Positions 52,244-59,080 of a stretch of 64,000 bases of DNA are shown in pieces. Within the stretch, counting starts at the first letter, position 1. Each line of letters starts with the position of its first letter. Source of the DNA: Bradyrhizobium sp. 195 (GTDB lineage: Bacteria; Pseudomonadota; Alphaproteobacteria; Rhizobiales; Xanthobacteraceae); NCBI RefSeq assembly GCF_023101665.1, contig NZ_CP082161.1:4340001-4404000 (forward strand). Reading direction: 5' to 3'. Below the pieces are notes generated by a model. It was not told where the DNA came from. It worked only from the letters and a program-made list of their open reading frames with translations, and did not search any database. The translations under genes and the position numbers were made by a program.

Positions 52244-53251
52244 TCAGCGCGCCGTCGAGGCCGCCTCTGCTTCGGCTGCCCGCTCCAGCTGACGGTGCGA
52301 GGCGTGGAAGACGTCGTGAACGAGGCCGATCTTCTCCAGGCTCAGGATGATCAGGCCGTTGAGATCGATCTCCCACCAGGCGTGCGAGATGTAGGCGTCC
52401 CGCGGGAAGCGGTGATGGTTGTTGTGCAGACCCTCGCCGAAGGTGAGGATCGTGGTCACGAACTCGTTGGTCGAGGCATCGTCGACCTCGAAGCGGCGAT
52501 AGCCATAGGCGTGGCAGACCGAGCCGGTGAGCTGGCTGGTGAGGATCAGCAGATAAGCGCGGAGCAGGCCGGAGAACAGCACGCAGCCGATCATGGTGTG
52601 CACGCCGCCGAAAGTGTAGCCGATCACACCGGGGATGAAGACCGCCGACATCCCGTACCAGACCCAGCGCGTGCGCACGAAGAACATCGCGATGGGATCG
52701 GCGAGGATGTCCTTGGCGTAGTATTCGTTGTCGGTGGTCGCCTGGTCGAACACCCAGCTGCCTTGGGCGTGCAAGAAGCCCTTGAGCGCGCTGACATAGC
52801 GATTGCCGAAGCCGTCGAATTGCGGGCTGTGGGGATCGCCGACGTCATCGGCGTAAAGATGGTGGCGGCGGTGGTTGGCGACCCATTTGGCGATCGAGCC
52901 CTGGATCGCCATCTGGGCGATGGCGCAGAAGAAGACCCGCATGATCGGGCCGGTGCGGAAGCTGCGATGGACGAACAGGCGGTGCATGCCTGCGCCGATG
53001 CCGAACGTGGTCAGCGCGAACATCCAGACGAACGTGAACAGTTCGACCTTGCCGAGACCTTGCGTGACAGCCCAGATGATGCCGGCGACCGCGCCGACAT
53101 AGAGGATGCCGAGCAGGAGATAGCTCTCGCGCAGCTTGGCTTGCACGAGCGGTCCCTCGGTGACGACGCCGGGTGGAAGCTGCGGCTTGGTGGCGGTGGA
53201 CGCGTTCTGCGGGGGATCAGCCGGGACGAGCTCGGCGTCAGCGATGGACAT
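52244..53251 (-). CDS. Acyl-CoA/fatty acid desaturase, delta-9 type
   Basis: A 335-residue di-iron membrane desaturase that introduces a double bond into acyl chains. Three histidine boxes are visible: HRLFVH near 88-93, HRRHH near 125-129 and HNNHH near 267-271. Four hydrophobic segments bracket them. The last box in GEGLHNNHHRFPRDA is characteristic of stearoyl-CoA-type enzymes. The start is ATG 53251; the frame upstream is not supported. The physiological acceptor chain (CoA, ACP or lipid) is not known from sequence. Confidence 0.92.
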   Translation of the reverse strand: MSIADAELVPADPPQNASTATKPQLPPGVVTEGPLVQAKLRESYLLLGILYVGAVAGIIWAVTQGLGKVELFTFVWMFALTTFGIGAGMHRLFVHRSFRTGPIMRVFFCAIAQMAIQGSIAKWVANHRRHHLYADDVGDPHSPQFDGFGNRYVSALKGFLHAQGSWVFDQATTDNEYYAKDILADPIAMFFVRTRWVWYGMSAVFIPGVIGYTFGGVHTMIGCVLFSGLLRAYLLILTSQLTGSVCHAYGYRRFEVDDASTNEFVTTILTFGEGLHNNHHRFPRDAYISHAWWEIDLNGLIILSLEKIGLVHDVFHASHRQLERAAEAEAASTAR

Positions 53252-53372
53252 TCCAGGACTTCCGATATGGGGGGCCCGCAATGATTGCGGACGTGCTGGA
53301 TCACACCCTATCGCGCGAGGGACTCCACCTCCAGTATTTAGTTAAAGAAGAGTTAAAATTGACCGGTCCGGC

Positions 53373-53999
53373 TCAGGCCGACTGCTGCAGGGGCGAGCGC
53401 ACGACGAGGCGGACCAGGTCATCCCGCGACTGCTTTTCGGCGAATTTGACCGCGAAGCCGTTGTCGAATTTGCGGATGACCCGCCCGACGCAGGCACCGA
53501 CCGCAAGCGGAGTTCCCACCGGCGGGTCGTACTCGCAGGATATCGCGACGCCGGCCGTGGAGACGTCGATGATGAAGCAGGGATGGATGCTGCCGTCGGC
53601 GAGCGTCAGGAAGGTATGGGAGACCTGCGGAACGAAACGCGCGTCACGCCGCAGCTCCTGGACGCTGTCGTCCCTCTGCTTCTTCTCCAGCCAGGTCAGC
53701 TTTTCCGACATCCAGGCGCGCCGCGCCCGCGTCATGTCGAGCTCCATCAGGAAGCCCGCCTTCAGCGTCGCGCTGATGGTGCACTGGAATTCGCCGAAAT
53801 CCTGGAAGTAGGAGGTCACGCGCTCGCCGACCTTGCCGACAACGGGCACGTCCACGATCATGCGGAACGGCGAGACGCGCTTGGTCCGGCAGGCGAAGGT
53901 GCGCAGCTTGCCCTCGCAATCGTACCAACGCGGCAGCGAGTAGCTGCCGGCCACGGTGACTTCCACTGCTCGTTGCCGGAGGAACTCTGTGACGGACAT
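53373..53999 (-). CDS. PilZ-domain protein
   Basis: A 208-residue cytoplasmic protein. The second half contains a PilZ domain with the c-di-GMP motifs RRDAR (near 117-121) and DVSTAGVAI (near 143-151), so c-di-GMP binding is likely. The first half (GSYSLPRWYDCEGKLRTF, RMIVDVPVVGKVGERV) has a degenerate PilZ-like barrel without clear RxxxR or DxSxxG. Output unknown. The start ATG 53999 has GGAGGAAC upstream. Confidence 0.82.
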   Translation of the reverse strand: MSVTEFLRQRAVEVTVAGSYSLPRWYDCEGKLRTFACRTKRVSPFRMIVDVPVVGKVGERVTSYFQDFGEFQCTISATLKAGFLMELDMTRARRAWMSEKLTWLEKKQRDDSVQELRRDARFVPQVSHTFLTLADGSIHPCFIIDVSTAGVAISCEYDPPVGTPLAVGACVGRVIRKFDNGFAVKFAEKQSRDDLVRLVVRSPLQQSA

Positions 54000-54188
54000 G
54001 CGCGCCAATCGTGGTTTGGGATCGTTTCCGTAATTCCACGGTAGCAATCAAATTCTAAGCAAATGATACCGTCGCTCACGAGCAGGGGTAAATTTCCGGT
54101 AAATGCGCATCAGCGCAGCGCTGCGGAAAGCGCGGCATAAGGACCCGTTATGCTGCGGGCGTTCTCACAAGATCGTCAGGAGAGTGCG

Positions 54189-54866
54189 TTAGTACCGCTC
54201 CGCACGGCGGCTAAGAAATCCTGACAGCACCAGCAAAGCCAGCGCGCCAACGGCCATGGCGAGCTGGACCGTCGTCCATATCAGGCCGTTCGGGGTGATC
54301 GCCAATCCCAGGGCCGGCAAGGCGCGCCGCATCGCGAGCACCGAGAGTGCTTCGACCATGGCGAGCAGAAGGGCGATGCCGGCGAGGAAGGACCAAGACT
54401 CCGTCGGAGGCATCGACGATGCGAGCCAGACGGGGACGGCGCCTTTCAGGACGGCGAGCAACGCGAACCATCCGAACCAGAATGCGGAGCGCGTGACGAT
54501 GTCAGGGCCGACCGTTTCGGGCTCGAAGCGGATACCGATCCTTGCCAACGCGCCTTCAATGCGCTCGCCGTCGGTCAGGACCACGAACGCGCCGAGATAG
54601 AGCGGAATGCGCGACTGGAAGAGCAGGGCGAGAATACCGAACACGATGGCGTAGCCGACGACATCGCCGAGAATATCTTGGGTGCTTTTGCCCTGCGCAG
54701 AATCGACCTGACGCTGCGGCAGCGATCGGGCGCGTGCCAGGTGCTCCATCATTTTGGCGCGTCGGTCCGGTGAATGCTGGCGGGGATGGCCCAGCCAAGC
54801 CGGAAGGTCGGGTGTCATTGCGGACGCACCGGACGAACCTTCAATCTCGGGGTGACGCTGCGCCAT
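54189..54866 (-). CDS. Hypothetical multi-helix membrane protein
   Basis: A 225-residue protein with a charged N-terminal third (HLARARSLPQRQVDSAQGK) and four to five hydrophobic helices (VVGYAIVFGILALLFQ, AFWFGWFALLAVLKGAVPVWLA, FLAGIALLLAMVEALSVLAM, LIWTTVQLAMAVGALALLVLSGFL), ending SRRAERY. No family recognised. The start is ATG 54866 or ATG 54818. The same frame stays open further upstream through the tRNA-Glu gene, which cannot be coding. Confidence 0.6.
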   Translation of the reverse strand: MAQRHPEIEGSSGASAMTPDLPAWLGHPRQHSPDRRAKMMEHLARARSLPQRQVDSAQGKSTQDILGDVVGYAIVFGILALLFQSRIPLYLGAFVVLTDGERIEGALARIGIRFEPETVGPDIVTRSAFWFGWFALLAVLKGAVPVWLASSMPPTESWSFLAGIALLLAMVEALSVLAMRRALPALGLAITPNGLIWTTVQLAMAVGALALLVLSGFLSRRAERY

Positions 54867-54982
54867 GGGGCTCGACCGGTTCCAACTGACATTGGTCGGT
54901 GGCGAGCGGCGGGAAGGTTCATGCCGCTGCGGCGGAAATCGTGGCAATTGGGGAGGAAAGGCGACAGGTGTCGCGTGCGCAC

Positions 54983-55057
54983 TGGCGCTCCCTAGCGGAA
55001 TCGAACCGCTCTCTCCACCGTGAAAGGGTGGCGTCCTAACCGATAGACGAAGGGAGC
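54983..55057 (-). tRNA. tRNA-Glu (anticodon UUC)
   Basis: A 75-nt tRNA. The acceptor stem GCTCCCT pairs with AGGGAGC, the discriminator is G and the CCA end is encoded (complement at 54983-54985). The anticodon loop CTTTCAC holds TTC, and the T arm is GCGGTTCGATTCCGC. The D arm CGTCTATCGGTTAGGACGCC is typical of glutamate tRNAs. Confidence 0.96.
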
Positions 55058-55279
55058 AAACACAGGGCCCGGCCGTTTCCCGGCATGACCGCTGGCCGGC
55101 CGAACAGGGCCCGGCGGCTTGCAGCGGCGAACGTATAGTGGCCTTTCTGGCTCCCGGCAAGCCGTTCGGACCGGTCTTTTGGCTCCGGTGGATAGCGCCG
55201 GCCCCGAGAACATTCGGAGGCGATTTCAACGGTTTCTTAGGGTTCCCTGATTAGCGCTGGAGTGGGAGATCTTTCACCA

Positions 55280-55534
55280 ATGCCTCCGCCGAAAAAGCGC
55301 GCAGCCCGCAAGCTGCTGTCGCAGCACGCCTGGATCACGCTCGACGGCGGCTTCGCCGCGCGGCACTGCCTGGTCCAGGACATCTCCGATTCGGGTGCCA
55401 AGATCACGCTGGACGAAGACGCCAGCCAGCTCCCGGGCGTGATCCGGCTCGCCTTCGCGCGCGATGCGCGTACGGGGCGGAGCTGTCAGGTGGTCTGGCG
55501 CCGCGGCAAATCGGCCGGCATCAAGTTCATCTGA
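55280..55534 (+). CDS. Short PilZ-domain protein
   Basis: An 84-residue single PilZ-like domain: a basic N terminus (PPPKKRAARKLLSQHAWI), the DISDSGAKITL motif near 37-47 that matches DxSxxG, and the end VVWRRGKSAGIKFI that matches the usual WRRGxxxGVxF. The RxxxR of the N-terminal loop is not clear, so c-di-GMP binding is uncertain. The start is ATG 55280 (GGAGAT about 10 bp upstream) rather than GTG 55262. Confidence 0.77.
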   Translation: MPPPKKRAARKLLSQHAWITLDGGFAARHCLVQDISDSGAKITLDEDASQLPGVIRLAFARDARTGRSCQVVWRRGKSAGIKFI

Positions 55535-55590
55535 TCGCGGCCGCGGCCACCCCGATGGCGCGCAGCGCCGGTCCGGGCTAGAACGCCGAC

Positions 55591-55836
55591 ATGCGCAGGC
55601 CGCTCCTCATCCTGATCCCGCTGCTGACCACATCCGCCGCCGCCGCGGAGACCCTGCGTCTGCCGCCTGCCGAGCGGCCTCAGGCGGGCGCGACCGTTCC
55701 GCTGAAGGGCGCGGCCGGCAAGGCACGCGCCGGCTCCTGCGCGACTTACGGTCCGCGCTTCGTCATGGTCGAGGGCACCGGGACCTGCGTGAAGATCGGC
55801 GGCTCGATCAGCATCGACACCACCGTGAGGCGCTAA
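55591..55836 (+). CDS. Short exported protein with porin-like motif
   Basis: An 81-residue protein with a signal peptide (MRRPLLILIPLLTTSAAAAE). The mature part ends CATYGPRFVMVEGTGTCVKI then GGSISIDTTVRR. This matches the opening of rhizobial Omp2b-like porins (C..YG.GF..I.GT.TC.KIGG..R.), but the remaining 400 or so residues of a porin are absent. It could be a small relative or a truncated domain used on its own. Nearly adjacent to the tiny membrane protein downstream. Confidence 0.65.
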   Translation: MRRPLLILIPLLTTSAAAAETLRLPPAERPQAGATVPLKGAAGKARAGSCATYGPRFVMVEGTGTCVKIGGSISIDTTVRR

Positions 55837-55841
55837 AGGCC

Positions 55842-56009
55842 ATGCCGGCGGATCTGCTGCGCCTCGACCTCATCGTTCCCGTCTTGATGTATTGCGCGCT
55901 GCTGTGGTGGGTCGGCCGCGGCCTGAGCTGGACGGCGCGGCTGGCGACCGCGGTGGTGACGCTGGTGCTGATCGTCTGCGTGCTGCTGGTCGAGCGCGGC
56001 TGGCGCTAA
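55842..56009 (+). CDS. Tiny two-helix membrane protein
   Basis: A 55-residue protein with two predicted membrane segments (LIVPVLMYCALLWWVG and LATAVVTLVLIVCVLLV), separated by RGLSWTAR. It starts 5 bp after the preceding stop and is followed 18 bp later by the dispersed 24-bp repeat. Function unknown. Confidence 0.55.
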   Translation: MPADLLRLDLIVPVLMYCALLWWVGRGLSWTARLATAVVTLVLIVCVLLVERGWR

Positions 56010-56027
56010 GCCCAAAACGAAAACGCG

Positions 56028-56051
56028 AAAACAACCCCATGCACAGTAGCC
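56028..56051 (-). repeat. 24-bp dispersed repeat, copy 2
   Basis: An exact inverted copy of 33549-33572, here reading AAAACAACCCCATGCACAG onward on the plus strand. It lies just after a stop codon, as copy 1 does at a slightly larger distance. Confidence 0.75.
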
Positions 56052-56174
56052 AAGCCACGGCAAACCCTCAGCATTCCCGCACTTAGGATTTAGAGAAATA
56101 AAGTTGGTGCGTCGGGCAAAACAGGGGCATCATGTCATCGTCGAACGATGTGGCCGATTGATCGCGCGGATTGC

Positions 56175-56813
56175 TCACGACATCGGCGGCGCGACGAACT
56201 GCGCAAATCCAGGCCGCTTGCCGAGCTCGGCGAGCCAGCGCGTCAAATGCGGCTGCGCTGGCCGGGAGATGCCCTCGACACCGAGCCAGCGCCGCGCATA
56301 GCAGCCGAGCGCGATGTCGGCGAGGGTGAACGCATCGCCCTCGACGAAGCGGCGCGAGGAGAGCAGGCGGTCGGCGACGGCCCAGACCTCGGCGGCGGCA
56401 TCGGCATCGCGCTGCACCTGGATCATGTCGCGCTCGGCGGGCGCCGTGCGCACGATGCCCCAGAACACCGGACGGTCGACCGGCTGCACCGTCGACAGCG
56501 TCCAGTCGAGCCAGCGATCGACCGAACTGCGGCTCTTCGGTGCCTCCGGATAGATCGGCGTGCCGCGACCATGCGCGCGGCAGAGATAGCGCAGGATCGA
56601 ATTGGATTCCCACAGCACGAAGTCGCCCTCGACCAGCGTCGGGATCCGCGCATTCGGGTTCATCGCGAGATAGTCGGCCTCGCGCGTCCGGCCGTAACTC
56701 ATGCCGGCGTCGATGCGCTCATAGGGTAAAGCGAGCTCGGTCAGGCACCACAGCACCTTCTGCACGTTGACCGAATTGGCGCGGCCCCAGATCGTCAGCT
56801 TGGTGTCAGGCAT
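56175..56813 (-). CDS. Glutathione S-transferase
   Basis: A 212-residue cytosolic GST. The thioredoxin-like N domain has LTIWGRANSVNVQKVLWCLTEL near 6-27, NARIPTLVEGDFVLWESNSILRYL near 53-76 (cis-Pro and the Glu-Ser pair that bind glutathione) and an all-helical C domain with FTLADIALGCYARRW. The start is ATG 56813; the longer frame runs through the neighbouring REP-like element and is not coding. Substrate unknown. Confidence 0.9.
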   Translation of the reverse strand: MPDTKLTIWGRANSVNVQKVLWCLTELALPYERIDAGMSYGRTREADYLAMNPNARIPTLVEGDFVLWESNSILRYLCRAHGRGTPIYPEAPKSRSSVDRWLDWTLSTVQPVDRPVFWGIVRTAPAERDMIQVQRDADAAAEVWAVADRLLSSRRFVEGDAFTLADIALGCYARRWLGVEGISRPAQPHLTRWLAELGKRPGFAQFVAPPMS

Positions 56814-56843
56814 CAGGCGTCTCCCGCGGCGTTCTTCGGTGCC

Positions 56844-56924
56844 GTAGCCCGGATGGAGCGCAGCGCAATCCGGGGTGCTTCGACTGCGGCAGTCCCGGAT
56901 TACGCTGCGCTTCATCCGGGCTAC
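56844..56924. repeat. REP-like palindrome, GTAGCCCGGATG family, copy 2
   Basis: Arms start GTAGCCCGGATGGAGCGCAGC and end TCATCCGGGCTAC, with an inner pair GCAATCCGGGG and CCCGGATTACGC. The arms differ at a few positions from perfect symmetry. Same family as 42500-42584. It lies directly upstream of the GST start. Confidence 0.83.
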
Positions 56925-56995
56925 AATCCACCGGCGCGGGTGATAGCGGAATTTCCTGAAACGCGCGATGCGCGATTGCGGCGCGCCTCTCATGC

Positions 56996-57022
56996 AAAAA
57001 GCTCCGCACGCGGCGGAGCTTT
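56996..57022 (-). terminator. Rho-independent terminator after tiny membrane protein gene
   Basis: AAAGCTCCGC-ACGCG-GCGGAGCTTT has perfect 10-bp arms; on the minus strand it is followed by TTTTTGC. It lies 35 bp after the stop of the 26-residue gene at 57057-57137. Confidence 0.75.
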
Positions 57023-57056
57023 CATTGCAAACAACTCGGCAAATTGATCCCGTCGC

Positions 57057-57137
57057 TCAGCGGCCGAAGAACAGCCACAACAGAATGATCACGGGGATCG
57101 GCACGCCAAGCATCCACAGCAACAGTCCTCGTCCCAT
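57057..57137 (-). CDS. 26-residue membrane protein
   Basis: A tiny protein: MGRG, then one hydrophobic helix (LLLWMLGVPIPVIILLWLFF), ending GR. GGAGGAGG lies 6 bp before the ATG, an unusually good site for such a short gene. A terminator follows. Similar ultra-short membrane proteins are common in Rhizobiales. It lies 70 bp downstream of the glyoxalase-like gene on the same strand. Confidence 0.68.
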   Translation of the reverse strand: MGRGLLLWMLGVPIPVIILLWLFFGR

Positions 57138-57207
57138 CGCGTCCTCCTCCAATTGCATTGTCGTGGAGTGAACGCGGGCAGCGAGGGCTTGTTCCAGCGG
57201 CGCAAGC

Positions 57208-57660
57208 CTACCAGTGGCCGGTATTCGGCATCGACGTCCAGGGCTCCTGCGGCGGCTTCGGATCGCCCTTCTGCAAGAGCTCGACCGAGTGCAAATCCGG
57301 CGAGCGAACGAAGGCCATGTTGCCGTCGCGCGGCGGACGGTTGATGGTGACGCCGGCCTTCTGCAGCTTCTCGCAAGTGGCGTAGATGTCGTCGACCTCA
57401 TAGGCGAGATGGCCGAAGAAGCGATCCTCGCCGTATTTCTCCTCGTCCCAATTCCAGGTGAGCTCGACCAGCGGCGCACCGCGGCTCGAGGGCTGCTTCT
57501 TCAGTGCGTCGAGATCGTCCGCCGAGCAGAGGAAGACGAGCGTGAACCGCCCCTTGTCGTTCTCGATCCGCCGCACCTCCTTCAAGCCCAGCGCATCCTG
57601 GTAAAACTTCAGCGCGACATCGAGATTGCGCACGCGCAGCATGGTGTGGAGGTATCGCAT
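57208..57660 (-). CDS. VOC family lactoylglutathione lyase-like protein
   Basis: A 150-residue glyoxalase I-type protein. Typical motifs are HTMLRVRNLDVALKFYQDALGLKEVRR near 5-31 (first His ligand), VELTWNWDEEKYGEDRFFGHLAYEVDDI (Glu and His ligands) and VRSPDLHSVELLQKGDP (last Glu). The pattern fits methylglyoxal detoxification with glutathione, the GloA role. The start is ATG 57660. Confidence 0.9.
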   Translation of the reverse strand: MRYLHTMLRVRNLDVALKFYQDALGLKEVRRIENDKGRFTLVFLCSADDLDALKKQPSSRGAPLVELTWNWDEEKYGEDRFFGHLAYEVDDIYATCEKLQKAGVTINRPPRDGNMAFVRSPDLHSVELLQKGDPKPPQEPWTSMPNTGHW

Positions 57661-57916
57661 GGTTGTTGCTCCCTGGATGGACGGGGTTTGGGTCGGCGGG
57701 GCCGGCGGAGGGAGAGATAGCAGGAATTGGGGAGCAGGGGCAGAGGGCGGAGCATGCGTGGGTGAGGAGGCCCAATACCGATCGGCGTTGGCGGGCGGCG
57801 ATGCGAACTAGCACGCGTACTCATAAATCGTCGGTGATGTCCGCTTCGCGCCAACCCCGACCACTTTATGCGACCGCAGCAAATGACGCGAAGGGCCAGG
57901 AGCAGAAATCGAAAAC

Positions 57917-58864
57917 TCACTCGATCGTCCTGTCGGCACGAGAGAGTAACACGGGCGGCATTTCGACGCCGAGCATTTTGGCTGTCTTGAGATTGATGAC
58001 CAGTTCGAACTTTGTTGGCTGCTCAACAGGCAACTCGGCCACCTTTGCGCCTCGTAATAGTCTTGCGACCTGCCGCGCGCATTGATCGAAGACCGCGCTG
58101 AGCCGAGGACCGTATCCCATTAGTCCGCCATCTTCCGCCTGCTCCGGCCATTGCAGAATGGCGGGCAGGCGATGGAAGGCCAGCCGATCGCGGATCAGGT
58201 ACTGGAACTTCGATGCCAATATCGGCGAGGCCAGCACGTTGATCGCCTCGACCTCTTCGACCTTCATGGCGTCAATCACACGGATTAGATCTTCCTCGGA
58301 TCGTGCGGCGAACGGAATGATTTCGACGCCGAGCCTCTTGGCGGCGCTTTCGAGATCGCTCATGTTTGGTATCGGGAGGCGGTCGGCGAGAGCAGCTATT
58401 CGACGGGAACCCGGCAGTGCTTCATGCAGTAACTCCAATCGCTTCGCGTCGAGCTGGAAAGCAAAGATGGCAACGCCAGTCGTGTTGCCTTCAGGATGCG
58501 GCATTGAGGCAACAAGCTTGCTGCCAAGCAAGTCGTCCGCGATCACCACAATTGGAATGCGCTGCGTTGCCTTCTGTGCTGCGCGCCCTGCTTCGGCCCC
58601 GACCGCCACTAGCACGCTCGGGCTTGTCTGGGTCAATTCAACGGCCACACTGGCATAAGATACGGCAGCCGCGCTTTCGCCACGACTCTCGATCTCAAGG
58701 TTGCTGCCTCTGACATAGCCGGCTCTAGCCAGCCCATCGAAGAAGCTGGGCGGTAAAGGTCCTAATACCGCAACGCGGTGCCGCCGGCCGGCCCGCTGCG
58801 CGTGGGCTCCGAGCGGCGATGCCGCAGCGCCAGCAATCAGCGTGATGAACTCGCGCCGCTTCAT
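57917..58864 (-). CDS. ABC_sub_bind (PF04392) family substrate-binding protein
   Basis: A 315-residue periplasmic binding protein of the PF04392 family, greatly expanded in Bradyrhizobium. The N-terminal MKRREFITLIAGAAASPLGAHAQ is a twin-arginine-like signal. RHRVAVLGPLPPSF, FQLDAKRLELLHEALPGSRRIAALAD and AILQWPEQAEDGGLMGYGP are family-typical. Final segment LVINLKTAKMLGVEMPPVLLSRAD is the characteristic C-terminal motif. No transporter permease or ATPase gene is nearby. Ligand unknown. Confidence 0.9.
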   Translation of the reverse strand: MKRREFITLIAGAAASPLGAHAQRAGRRHRVAVLGPLPPSFFDGLARAGYVRGSNLEIESRGESAAAVSYASVAVELTQTSPSVLVAVGAEAGRAAQKATQRIPIVVIADDLLGSKLVASMPHPEGNTTGVAIFAFQLDAKRLELLHEALPGSRRIAALADRLPIPNMSDLESAAKRLGVEIIPFAARSEEDLIRVIDAMKVEEVEAINVLASPILASKFQYLIRDRLAFHRLPAILQWPEQAEDGGLMGYGPRLSAVFDQCARQVARLLRGAKVAELPVEQPTKFELVINLKTAKMLGVEMPPVLLSRADRTIE

Positions 58865-59080
58865 GGGGTCGTCCCAGGAGCATTTGACCGGGGCTCAATC
58901 TAGCACATCGGAAGCGGAGATGGTTGTCGCCTTCGGGTCAAAGGCGGCTCTAAGCAGCTTGCCGGCCCTGTTCGGGTTACCTTCAGGAAGCAGACCTCGC
59001 TGCGCGCTGAGCCACGGTCAGCTACGGGCCAGAAGGCGACCTGCGGTTTCAAGACGGGCTTGAGTGTTCGCAAAAAAGCG

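Noticed and set aside
54867..55229. N-terminal extension of the membrane protein upstream of 54866
   Set aside because: The extension would translate across the tRNA-Glu gene at 54983-55057.
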